38,859 nucleotides of DNA from Pseudomonadota bacterium (GTDB lineage Bacteria > Bdellovibrionota > UBA1018 > CAIMNF01). The notes below the pieces were generated by a model. That model had not been told where the DNA came from. It made no database searches and saw nothing but the letters and a program-made list of their open reading frames with translations. Positions 23,031 to 30,732 of the stretch are shown here, in pieces. The stretch spans positions 1-38,859 of the forward strand of contig JAIXOQ010000014.1 of NCBI GenBank assembly GCA_027486675.1. The letters are read 5' to 3'. How positions within the stretch are numbered: the stretch's first letter is position 1; every line of letters starts with the position of its first letter. A program made the position numbers and the translations under genes.

Positions 23031-23059
23031 ATTAAAGCAGATCGAGAGCTAGGAGTCAA
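23031..23059 (-). promoter_or_regulatory. Promoter of tRNA-Thr
   Basis: On the minus strand TTGACT (23054-23059) is followed by exactly 17 bases and TTTAAT (23031-23036), each one mismatch from the sigma-70 consensus. The tRNA 5' end is 17 bases beyond the -10 element, the usual leader length for a tRNA transcript. It is a few bases from the end of serA, so the tRNA has its own start. Confidence 0.75.
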
Positions 23060-23077
23060 AATGTCGACTAAAAAGAG

Positions 23078-24286
23078 CTATCCCGCACGCCTAGTCCTCA
23101 CGGAAGTCTTGAGCCCATCGATAGAGCGCACTAAGTCGTCTGTGATGGGCTGGTCTAAGTCGACGACCAGAAAGCCAAGTTCGGAATCAGTTTTCAAGGA
23201 CTGAGACTGAATATTTGCGCCATATTCAGATAAGATCCGGTTGATGTCCTTGAGGACGCCAGGAACATTTTTGTGAATGTTCACGAGTCGCGATCCGGTG
23301 TGGACCTGCCCTTGATCTAGTTCCGGCATATTTACGGATCGAAGTGTGCTGCCGGTGTGCATAAACCTAGAAAGTGTGGATGCAACCTCACGGCCAATAT
23401 TCACCTGCGCTTCTTCAGTAGCTCCCCCAATGTGAGGGCTCAGTATTACGTTGTCCATTTTTGCAAGCGTGGTCACAAAGTCTGCTTTGTTTGCCTCTGG
23501 TTCTTCAGGGAAAACGTCAAGTGCTGCTCCCGATAGTTTCTTTTCTCGAAGGGCATGCTCAAGCGCGCCTAGATCAACTACGTCACCGCGTGAGGCATTG
23601 ATGAGTGCACTCTTGGGTCTCATGGCAGCAATCTCATCCGGACCGATCATGCCTCGGGTGCTCTTGGTTGCGGGAACATGGATAGTTACAAAATCACTTT
23701 GTGAAAGGAGTTCTTCGAGGGAAGAGAGTGGCTTCGCGTTTCCAAGTGGGAGTTTCGAGATGATGTCGTAAAACACCACTCGCATTCCAAATCCTTCGGC
23801 AAGCATGGAGACTTGGGATCCGATATTTCCGTAACCGACAATGCCTAAGGTTTTGCCACGCACTTCAAAACAACCGTCTGATGATTTATTCCAAATCCCA
23901 TGATGCATTTCGATATTGCGGGTGCCGAGTTTCCTGGAAAGTATCACAACCTCGGCGACCACCATCTCCGCCACGCTGCGAGTATTGCTAAAAGGGGCGT
24001 TAAAAATAGCGACTCCGTGGCGCCTGGCCGAGCTTAAGTCCACCTGGTTTGTTCCTACGCAAAAACAGCCAACTGCCGCTGTGCGCTTCACGGCCCGAAA
24101 GACTGCCTCCGTGAGGTAGGTTTTGCTCCGAATCCCTAGTACATCGAATTCATCTAGCCGGCTGATCAACTCCTGTTCAGTCCACGCGTTCTTTGCGCTT
24201 TCGACCTCAAACCCTTCTTTCAGCAAAAGATCACGAGCGATGGGGTGAATGTTCTCTAACAGCAAAATGCGAGTCGTAGCGGCCAT
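23078..24286 (-). CDS. serA: D-3-phosphoglycerate dehydrogenase
   Basis: SerA oxidises 3-phosphoglycerate to 3-phosphohydroxypyruvate with NAD, the first step of serine synthesis. The 402-residue protein has the E. coli-type layout: a substrate-binding part with [34 protein letters not shown], the NAD-binding [10 protein letters not shown] (Gly151, Gly153, Gly156), the catalytic triad regions [16 protein letters not shown] and [13 protein letters not shown], and a C-terminal ACT domain ([25 protein letters not shown]) that usually mediates serine feedback. It is divergent from uvrB with a very short gap, so promoters must overlap coding sequence. Confidence 0.95.
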   Translation of the reverse strand: MAATTRILLLENIHPIARDLLLKEGFEVESAKNAWTEQELISRLDEFDVLGIRSKTYLTEAVFRAVKRTAAVGCFCVGTNQVDLSSARRHGVAIFNAPFSNTRSVAEMVVAEVVILSRKLGTRNIEMHHGIWNKSSDGCFEVRGKTLGIVGYGNIGSQVSMLAEGFGMRVVFYDIISKLPLGNAKPLSSLEELLSQSDFVTIHVPATKSTRGMIGPDEIAAMRPKSALINASRGDVVDLGALEHALREKKLSGAALDVFPEEPEANKADFVTTLAKMDNVILSPHIGGATEEAQVNIGREVASTLSRFMHTGSTLRSVNMPELDQGQVHTGSRLVNIHKNVPGVLKDINRILSEYGANIQSQSLKTDSELGFLVVDLDQPITDDLVRSIDGLKTSVRTRRAG

Positions 24287-24321
24287 GGCTTCATTCTAAG
24301 ATGGGGATGAGGTTCAACTCC

Positions 24322-26412
24322 ATGCCGATTTTCACAGATAAACCATTCAAGCTTGTGACCCAGTACCAGCCGACAGGAGATCAGCCCCAGGCTATTGCTG
24401 AGCTGACCGCTCGAATTCAATCCGGCGAACGCTCATCTACGCTTCTCGGGGTTACAGGGTCGGGGAAAACCTTCACCATGGCTAACATTATTGCGAACGT
24501 GAATCGACCTTCGCTGATCTTGTGCCATAACAAAACTTTAGCAGCCCAGCTTTACAACGAGTTTAAAGAGTTCTTTCCAGAAAACGCAGTGGAATACTTC
24601 GTGAGTTATTACGACTACTATCAGCCGGAAGCTTACATTCCAAATACGGACACCTTCATTGAGAAAGATTCCCAGATCAATGAAGAGATCGACAAACTGA
24701 GGCACTCGGCGACTCGTTCGCTTTTAGAGCGCAGTGACGTCATCATCGTGAGCTCCGTGAGCTGTATTTATGGTTTAGGAAGTCCAGAGCTCTACGAAGG
24801 AATGCTGGTCGCTCTTGAAGTAGGGCGTGAGTACAAACGTCAGGATGTGATTCGAAAGCTGCTTGAGATTCAGTACAAAAGGAACGATATCGATTTCCAC
24901 AGAGGAACCTTTCGTGTTCGCGGAGAAGTGCTTGAGATCTATCCCGCTTATGAGGAAGACCGGGCGATTCGAATCGAGTTCTTTGGCGACGAAATAGAAG
25001 CGATTCATGAATTTGATCCGCTCCGAGGGGTTAAGATTCAGGCATTTCCCCGTGTCACGATTTATCCGGCTAGCCATTATGTGACCGATGGAGAGATCCG
25101 TAAAACCGCGATTCATACTATCCGTGAAGAACTGAGAGAGCGGATCATCGAATTCCACACTCAGAACAAACTATTAGAAGCGCAGCGCATTCAGCAGCGC
25201 ACGCAGTTTGATCTCGAGATGATTGAGCAACTGGGGTTCTGTCAGGGGATCGAAAACTACTCCCGTCACCTAACTCAGCGTAAACCCGGGGAGCCACCTC
25301 CAACGCTTATGGAGTATTTCCCTAGCAATTGGCTGTGTTTCATTGATGAAAGCCATGTGACGGTTCCACAAATCGGCGGAATGTACCGAGGGGACCGGGC
25401 CCGAAAGACGACGCTGGTCGATCACGGTTTTCGGCTTCCTTCTGCGCTCGATAATCGTCCGTTGAATTTTGAAGAGTGGGAAAAAATTGTGAAGCAGGTC
25501 GTGTTTGTGAGCGCGACTCCTGCTGATTATGAACTGAAGCAGACGGGTGGTGTAGTGTCACAGCAAGTCATTCGTCCAACCGGGCTTGTCGATCCAGTGA
25601 TTGAGGTTCGTGGTGCGCGCACGCAGGTGGATGATCTGCTCCTGGAGATTACGCTTCGAGTAGAAAAGAACGAACGCGTGTTGGTGACAGTGCTCACAAA
25701 AAAGCTTGCTGAAGACCTGACTCGCTACTACACGGAAAAAAAGATCAAGGTAAAGTACCTGCACTCGGATATTGAAACTTTAGAGCGTATTGAGATCCTA
25801 CGCGACCTGCGTCTCGGAACCTTTGATGTTTTAGTCGGCATCAACCTGCTTCGGGAAGGCTTAGATCTTCCTGAGGTTTCCCTGGTGGCTATCTTAGATG
25901 CAGACCGAGAAGGATTTTTAAGGAGTGAGCGATCTTTGATTCAGACCATTGGCCGCGCCGCGCGTAATGTGAATGGTCGTGTACTTCTCTATGCGGATAA
26001 GATTACGGATAGTATGCGCTATGCGATTGCTGAAACGGAACGAAGGCGCACGATTCAGGAAGCCTATAATTCGGAACATGGCATCACGCCGATGACGATT
26101 CAGAAATCGATATCAGGTCCGATTGTCATTGATGGGGCTCATGGAAGGGTAGAGAGGCAGCTCGGCGGTGGGTCTATGAAAGGGCTGCCGTCTTTGCAAC
26201 CCGCGATCTTGGATTATAGCGATGAGCTCACTCGAGTTGATCGACTGAAACAGCTGCTCGGCGAACGATTTACCGGGTTAGATAAGATCGATCGGGTGGT
26301 TCAAAAGATGCGGGTTGAGATGAAGGAAGCCGCAGTGGCCCTCAACTTTGAACGGGCCGCGGAATTAAGAGACAGCATTCGTGAAGTGCAGCGGCTCAGT
26401 CTCGACTTCTAA
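24322..26412 (+). CDS. uvrB: Excinuclease ABC subunit B
   Basis: UvrB verifies DNA damage handed over by UvrA and recruits UvrC in nucleotide excision repair. Visible features are Walker [11 protein letters not shown] near residue 43, the beta-hairpin [12 protein letters not shown] that inserts into DNA, the DESH box [12 protein letters not shown], helicase motifs [29 protein letters not shown] and TIGRAARN, and a C-terminal UVR motif ([21 protein letters not shown]). I start at the third in-frame ATG (24322) because [11 protein letters not shown] matches the usual N-terminus and GAGG lies nine bases upstream; 24301 is the longest alternative. At 696 residues the length is normal. Confidence 0.96.
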   Translation: MPIFTDKPFKLVTQYQPTGDQPQAIAELTARIQSGERSSTLLGVTGSGKTFTMANIIANVNRPSLILCHNKTLAAQLYNEFKEFFPENAVEYFVSYYDYYQPEAYIPNTDTFIEKDSQINEEIDKLRHSATRSLLERSDVIIVSSVSCIYGLGSPELYEGMLVALEVGREYKRQDVIRKLLEIQYKRNDIDFHRGTFRVRGEVLEIYPAYEEDRAIRIEFFGDEIEAIHEFDPLRGVKIQAFPRVTIYPASHYVTDGEIRKTAIHTIREELRERIIEFHTQNKLLEAQRIQQRTQFDLEMIEQLGFCQGIENYSRHLTQRKPGEPPPTLMEYFPSNWLCFIDESHVTVPQIGGMYRGDRARKTTLVDHGFRLPSALDNRPLNFEEWEKIVKQVVFVSATPADYELKQTGGVVSQQVIRPTGLVDPVIEVRGARTQVDDLLLEITLRVEKNERVLVTVLTKKLAEDLTRYYTEKKIKVKYLHSDIETLERIEILRDLRLGTFDVLVGINLLREGLDLPEVSLVAILDADREGFLRSERSLIQTIGRAARNVNGRVLLYADKITDSMRYAIAETERRRTIQEAYNSEHGITPMTIQKSISGPIVIDGAHGRVERQLGGGSMKGLPSLQPAILDYSDELTRVDRLKQLLGERFTGLDKIDRVVQKMRVEMKEAAVALNFERAAELRDSIREVQRLSLDF

Positions 26413-26425
26413 AAGTGCCTAAGGA

Positions 26426-26478
26426 GTGTCTTAAAAGACACACGAAAACTGCCTAAAAACAGCCTGATTTTAGTTTTT
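26426..26478 (+). terminator. Hairpins after uvrB, possible terminator
   Basis: A perfect 16-base palindrome GTGTCTTAAAAGACAC (26426-26441) lies 14 bases after the uvrB stop, without a T-run. It is followed by CTAAAA (26453-26458) and TTTTAG (26468-26473) around a nine-base loop and then TTTTT (26474-26478). The second hairpin is AT-rich and weak, so termination is plausible but not certain. The palindrome alone could be an operator for the gliding-type cluster that starts at 26601. Confidence 0.4.
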
Positions 26479-26600
26479 CCTCACAACCTCCGATGAGCTC
26501 TTACCTGATACTTGACACAAATAGTTTAGTATTGGGAAACTGAAGACTAAGGCTTTCAAAAAAAGTCGCGGGCTTCTTTCTATGGAAAGGGAGATTCGGG

Positions 26601-27449
26601 ATGGGTAACGGGACGAAAAAGAGAATCTACTTTGCTTTGAGTGCAATCGTGCTCTTAGTGATCGTTGCTATTTTTGTGCAACGGAGCAAGCAAAGCGGGT
26701 CGCTCGAGGAAGTCGTGGTCGCCCCTGGTGATCAAGAAGGAATTCCCGTTCAAGAGGGCGCCCCCGTTTCTGATGTGGCGCCTGTTCAAACTCAGGATGA
26801 CAAGGGCGCTGGGACAGTAAAAAGTAATGTTCCTCCCGAACCTGGTTCCCCCGTTTTAGTTAGCGGCGGATCAGATGAAAAAGAAAACTTACCTGAGAAG
26901 GTCATTGCCCCTCCGAAGGAGAGTGGCACTTTACAGGATCGCCCTTCTCCAGTCGGTCAAGTTCCAGCAATCAAAGAATCAGACGATGCTGGTTGCAGAA
27001 CTCTGCGTTTCACACACGAAAATATAGAGTCACATAAAGATGGTTCTTTGTGCCTGGAGCACTCCAATGAAATTTCACTTCCAGAGGATCTCAAAAGTCC
27101 CTCCTTTGTCTGTGTGCGCGTGAACGACAAAGTGGTTGATTTCAAATTAGACAATAAAGGTGCAAAGCCAATTCTTCGTTTTGGGCCCGGTGCGGGCGTG
27201 AAGTCTATGGTTGAGGTGACGGCATGTGTTAAGGGTGCAAAGGCTTGCAAAGGCGGATGTCCCAAACAGAAGAGCCGATTCGTCTCCTCGATGGGGCTAG
27301 ATGAAGAGGGTGCGCGCGGGAAACTCGACGATCAGGTCGAACGTGAGTACGCACGTCTTGAGGCCGCAATTGGCGCAGGCGCAAAAGAATTAGATTTGAA
27401 GTTTAAAGGTTGGGCGTTTCTGAATGATGTACCGGGCTGCAAGAAGTAG
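26601..27449 (+). CDS. Inner-membrane-anchored periplasmic protein, first gene of gliding-type cluster
   Basis: No family is recognised for this 282-residue protein. A single hydrophobic segment (IYFALSAIVLLVIVAIFV, residues 9-26) after a basic start (GTKKR) suggests an uncleaved anchor with the rest in the periplasm. Residues 35-125 form a Pro/Val/Gly/Glu-rich extended linker (for example APVSDVAPVQTQDD). The C-terminal 150 residues are a globular domain with Cys in DAGCRTLRF, SLCLEH, FVCVRVN, TACVKGAKACKGGCPK and PGCKK, which suggests several disulfides. GGGAG lies eight bases before the ATG. It precedes the VWA lipoprotein gene by 22 bases, so it should be part of the same operon. Confidence 0.75.
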   Translation: MGNGTKKRIYFALSAIVLLVIVAIFVQRSKQSGSLEEVVVAPGDQEGIPVQEGAPVSDVAPVQTQDDKGAGTVKSNVPPEPGSPVLVSGGSDEKENLPEKVIAPPKESGTLQDRPSPVGQVPAIKESDDAGCRTLRFTHENIESHKDGSLCLEHSNEISLPEDLKSPSFVCVRVNDKVVDFKLDNKGAKPILRFGPGAGVKSMVEVTACVKGAKACKGGCPKQKSRFVSSMGLDEEGARGKLDDQVEREYARLEAAIGAGAKELDLKFKGWAFLNDVPGCKK

Positions 27450-27471
27450 CCGGAGGAAGAAGGAAGTAGTT

Positions 27472-29163
27472 ATGAAAATGATTAAAACTTTAGCAAGTAT
27501 TGGTTTGGGCGCGACCATGGCTGCTTGTACGGGGCAGCTTCCGGGCTCCTTGTTGTTTAAGCAGGTTGAGGAAGCCTTTGAAGTCACGGGTGACGTCAAT
27601 ACCAAGGTCGATATCCTCTGGGTGGTCGATGACTCTTCTTCCATGGACGTTTCTCAAAAACGCCTCAGAGAAGGATTTTCTACCTTCGCCACCAAATACA
27701 TGAAGCCGACATGGGATATCAAGCTTGCTGTGATTCCAACAGATGCTTACATGTCTCGGTCCGAGTTTAGTTCCTATCTCACCTCGGTGATACCGGGCAG
27801 TACTGGAATTTCGGTTTCATCAGTCTCCGCGCACATGGCGGGAATTGGATCCTCTTTTGTGAACCCGTCAAATTATCCAACCTTGGTGAATACTGCAGCA
27901 GGAACATTCCCAGGAGGTATTCCGTACGGTGCGCTCAATCCGCAGTGGGGCTCGAGTTACTCGACACTGGCTGCCGGTATTCACGACGGCCCAATTAAAA
28001 GTCTGTGTTTTGAACTGATGCCGTATTTCTTCGGTGGGGTCACTGACTGTAGTGTCAGAGATCTTCGAGCCATAGGATCGAGTTCAGCTGCAACCTGTAT
28101 CAATCCACTCGCAGGGCAGGACGATCTTTCGGAATGTGTGAATACCACTCAGAACAATACGGTGCACTCCGGGAAGACAGTGATTTCGACTCGTCCTCCA
28201 GCTGGGACCCCCGGTGATGCCGCTTGGGTGAGTGGCCTGATTCGGGATTTCCGAATTAACGCTTCCAAGGGCTCAAGCGGTCACGGATCGGAACGGGGTA
28301 TTGATTCCGTTTTGCGATTCATCGCGACCAATGAGCAGAATCCAAGTCTTAAGTTCTTTAGAAGTGATTCAGCAAAGCTCATCGTCTTTTTGTCTGATGA
28401 AGATGACCAGAGTATGGATATGTCATCTGCTGGATCTGTTGGATTTAATCCATTCAGTGACTACCGATGTGATCAAGCAGGCTTGATCGCTATGAATGGT
28501 GGGACTGCTGGGATTACCAGCGGAGCAAAGTTCTGCTGTGCGACATCCGACTGTCGCCACGGTAAAGCAGCGAGCGCCTTAACCTGTGCTTCAAGCTCAG
28601 TTGAAGGGCAAAGCTATACAGTAGGGATCTGTCCTGATCCAACTAAGCTCCTGCCTGTAACATCCGCTCGTGACACGATGAAGACCTATTTTGAAGGTCT
28701 AAACGGAAACGGAGAGGCCAACCTATCGATCAGTGTGATCACTCCGACCACATGGAGCGGGATTCAGGCACTGCAAAGTGCTCGTGAATCAACGGATGCT
28801 GCTTTGAATCAAATTAAGGTATGGGCCGTCAATAAAGGCTCACGCTATATCGAGCTCGCCGGGTATTTCGATTCGTCCCCGGCAGTACTGGACATCGCTT
28901 CCGCCAATTACACGCCGGTCCTTGACGCGATTGGTCAGAAGATTATCGAGAAATTAAGCACCTATCAGCTGCTGAGAACCCCATCGAATAAGAATGAGCT
29001 CATTGTTCAGATCATTCGTGCCGATGGGAGTAGAGAAACCGTGCAGTACGACGATTTCGAAATTCAGGGCAGCAAGCTAGTCCTGACAAACGAAACGCTC
29101 GTCTTGGGTCTTGGTGTGGGTGAACAGATTTACATCAACTACCAACCTCAGGGCGAGAGCTGA
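27472..29163 (+). CDS. VWA-domain lipoprotein, CglB-like
   Basis: I start at the ATG at 27472, which follows GGAGGAAGAAGGAAG and gives a lipoprotein signal ending TMAAC, with Cys19 as lipidation site; an earlier in-frame start would bury it. At residues 46-58 the sequence VDILWVVDDSSSM is a von Willebrand factor A strand with MIDAS motif DxSxS (Asp53, Ser55, Ser57), and LIVFLSDEDD fits the later strand. The domain carries a large Cys-containing insertion, and the C-terminal region is beta-rich (NELIVQIIRADGSRETVQYDDFEI). In Myxococcus xanthus the gliding adhesin CglB is a VWA lipoprotein in the outer membrane. This 563-residue protein, just ahead of the stator genes, may play that part. Confidence 0.85.
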   Translation: MKMIKTLASIGLGATMAACTGQLPGSLLFKQVEEAFEVTGDVNTKVDILWVVDDSSSMDVSQKRLREGFSTFATKYMKPTWDIKLAVIPTDAYMSRSEFSSYLTSVIPGSTGISVSSVSAHMAGIGSSFVNPSNYPTLVNTAAGTFPGGIPYGALNPQWGSSYSTLAAGIHDGPIKSLCFELMPYFFGGVTDCSVRDLRAIGSSSAATCINPLAGQDDLSECVNTTQNNTVHSGKTVISTRPPAGTPGDAAWVSGLIRDFRINASKGSSGHGSERGIDSVLRFIATNEQNPSLKFFRSDSAKLIVFLSDEDDQSMDMSSAGSVGFNPFSDYRCDQAGLIAMNGGTAGITSGAKFCCATSDCRHGKAASALTCASSSVEGQSYTVGICPDPTKLLPVTSARDTMKTYFEGLNGNGEANLSISVITPTTWSGIQALQSARESTDAALNQIKVWAVNKGSRYIELAGYFDSSPAVLDIASANYTPVLDAIGQKIIEKLSTYQLLRTPSNKNELIVQIIRADGSRETVQYDDFEIQGSKLVLTNETLVLGLGVGEQIYINYQPQGES

Positions 29164-29183
29164 TGAAAAGGGGATACTGAAAC

Positions 29184-29846
29184 ATGGGATTTTTTGAATT
29201 CTTAAAAGGAAATCTACTGCACGTACTGCCTAATCTGGGCCTTGCAGCAGCAGCGATCGTGATCATCTTTGAACGCGTACACGCACTGTACAAGCGGTAC
29301 GTTGTTGAAAATGAAGATCAGCTCTTGCAACAGGTGCGTTCGACCATCATTAAAGATGGCCCGGATGCAGCAAGACAGGTTGTTGCGGCCGTGAAGCACA
29401 CTCCTATTGGGACTGTGCTTGATGAAGCCTTGGTCCGGGCATCTCTTCCCGAAGAGATGATTCGTGACGGAATTCAAATCCAAATCGGCCGTCTGTCAAA
29501 ACTGATTCAGAAGAAAACAGGTTTCCTATCCATGATTGCAAACGTTGCAACTTTGATAGGTCTCTTCGGAACAATTTTGGGTCTGATCAGCAGCTTTGAA
29601 GCTGTTGCTCACGCGGACCCTCAACAGAAGGCAACCCTGCTCTCAAACGGGATCGCTGTGGCCATGAACGCGACAATGCTGGGTCTTGGTATCGCCATTC
29701 CTTGCATGATCGCCTACAGCATTCTCATGAATCGCTCCAATAAACTTGTGAGTGATCTTGAAGATGCAGGGCTTCTAGTGATTGACGCACTTCGTTCACG
29801 ATTCGTGGGCTCAGTGGATGGTCCAGGCAAGAAAGATGTAGCATGA
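29184..29846 (+). CDS. MotA/TolQ/ExbB proton channel family protein (AglR-like)
   Basis: A 220-residue inner-membrane protein of the ExbB/TolQ/MotA family, which forms the stator ring of proton-driven machines. It has an N-terminal membrane helix (LLHVLPNLGLAAAAIVIIFERV), a cytoplasmic helical section and the two conserved C-terminal helices MIANVATLIGLFGTILGLISSFEAVA and GIAVAMNATMLGLGIAIPCMIAYSIL. The family signatures TLIGLFGTILGL and the ALxxTxxGLxxAIP-like stretch are present. Its stop overlaps the next ExbD-type gene by ATGA. The neighbours (two ExbD genes, TPR and TonB-like proteins) match the AglRQS motor of gliding rather than iron-uptake ExbB. Confidence 0.92.
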   Translation: MGFFEFLKGNLLHVLPNLGLAAAAIVIIFERVHALYKRYVVENEDQLLQQVRSTIIKDGPDAARQVVAAVKHTPIGTVLDEALVRASLPEEMIRDGIQIQIGRLSKLIQKKTGFLSMIANVATLIGLFGTILGLISSFEAVAHADPQQKATLLSNGIAVAMNATMLGLGIAIPCMIAYSILMNRSNKLVSDLEDAGLLVIDALRSRFVGSVDGPGKKDVA

Positions 29847-30253
29847 AAATCTCGGATTCGGGCTCCCATGACGTGGAGCTCAACTTAGCACCCATTATCG
29901 ACTGTTTGACTGTGCTGATCACATTTATGTTGATCAGTGCGTCATTCCTTTCGATCGGAATTTTGGAAGCCTCAGTGGCTTCACCTAATTCTAATGCTAA
30001 GCCACCCGAAGTAGCTGCCGAACTTAAAGTCGGTGGTCAGGGTGCTGAGCTAGTCGTGACAGGAAAAATCTCATTTAAGCATGCTGTGACAGCTGACACT
30101 TTGGCACGAGAGCTCAGTGAGTTAAAAAGTAAGGGCGTCGACCAAGTCATTTTCACTCCCTCAGACGATGTTCCATTTGAGTCCTTAGTCCAATGGACCG
30201 ATAGGATTCGTGCAGTCATCCCTGCAGTCTCATACGGAGGCATCGGCCAGTGA
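29843..30253 (+). CDS. ExbD/TolR family stator protein (AglQ/AglS-like), first copy
   Basis: A 136-residue single-pass protein of the ExbD/TolR family. The N-terminal VELNLAPIIDCLTVLITFMLISASF contains the membrane helix with the proton-binding Asp (IID). The periplasmic domain ends in VIFTPSDDVPFESLVQWTDRIRAV. It works with the ExbB-type protein encoded just upstream (ATGA overlap) and with the next ExbD-type protein. In the AglRQS motor there is likewise one ExbB and two ExbD subunits; I cannot say which of AglQ and AglS this corresponds to. Confidence 0.9.
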   Translation: MKISDSGSHDVELNLAPIIDCLTVLITFMLISASFLSIGILEASVASPNSNAKPPEVAAELKVGGQGAELVVTGKISFKHAVTADTLARELSELKSKGVDQVIFTPSDDVPFESLVQWTDRIRAVIPAVSYGGIGQ

Positions 30254-30732
30254 AAAAGCGTTCACGTCTGCAAAACGAAGAAGTCAGTCTCCAAATCACT
30301 TCGATGGCGGATGTGTTCGTGATCCTTTTGGTATTTCTTCTGAAAAGCGCCGCAACCGGGCTATCCGTATCCATGAGTCAGAATATGACTCTTCCCAAAA
30401 GTGTCTCGGCGGCTGAAACAGCCAAAAGGCTTCTGACAATAGAGATCAACAACAGTGGCGTGTATTTAGAAGGCGCTGCCCAGACCAAGTTCGATGGCGG
30501 TCGCTATCCGGCTGGTAATACTGGCGTTGTCTTTTCTGACTTACAAAATGGCCTCAAAGAGCTCAGGGCAAAACAAGCCTACATTGAGAAAAAAGGGGGT
30601 TCTCCCACAAATTCAACAGAGCTCATCGTTCTTGCAGACAAGCTCGTTCCTTACCGGATTATCAAAAGAGTTCTACTTACGGCGTCCTTGGAGGGCTACA
30701 CAGATGCGAAGCTTGCTGCTACTCGCGATTAG
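30250..30732 (+). CDS. ExbD/TolR family stator protein (AglQ/AglS-like), second copy
   Basis: The second ExbD-type protein, 160 residues, starts with GTG in a GTGA overlap with the first. The N-terminus is basic (KKRSRLQNEE), followed by VSLQITSMADVFVILLVFLLKSAATG with the membrane Asp. The periplasmic part ends with LIVLADKLVPYRIIKRVLLTASLEGYTDAKLA. It differs from the first copy in length and sequence, so the two are not recent duplicates. The last 29 bases overlap the signal-peptide start of the next gene. Confidence 0.9.
   Translation: MKKRSRLQNEEVSLQITSMADVFVILLVFLLKSAATGLSVSMSQNMTLPKSVSAAETAKRLLTIEINNSGVYLEGAAQTKFDGGRYPAGNTGVVFSDLQNGLKELRAKQAYIEKKGGSPTNSTELIVLADKLVPYRIIKRVLLTASLEGYTDAKLAATRD

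Noticed and set aside
26512-26540. Sigma-70 promoter with TTGACA at 26512 before the gliding-type cluster
   Set aside because: The -35 hexamer is perfect, but nothing like TATAAT lies 16-18 bases downstream, so I do not call it.
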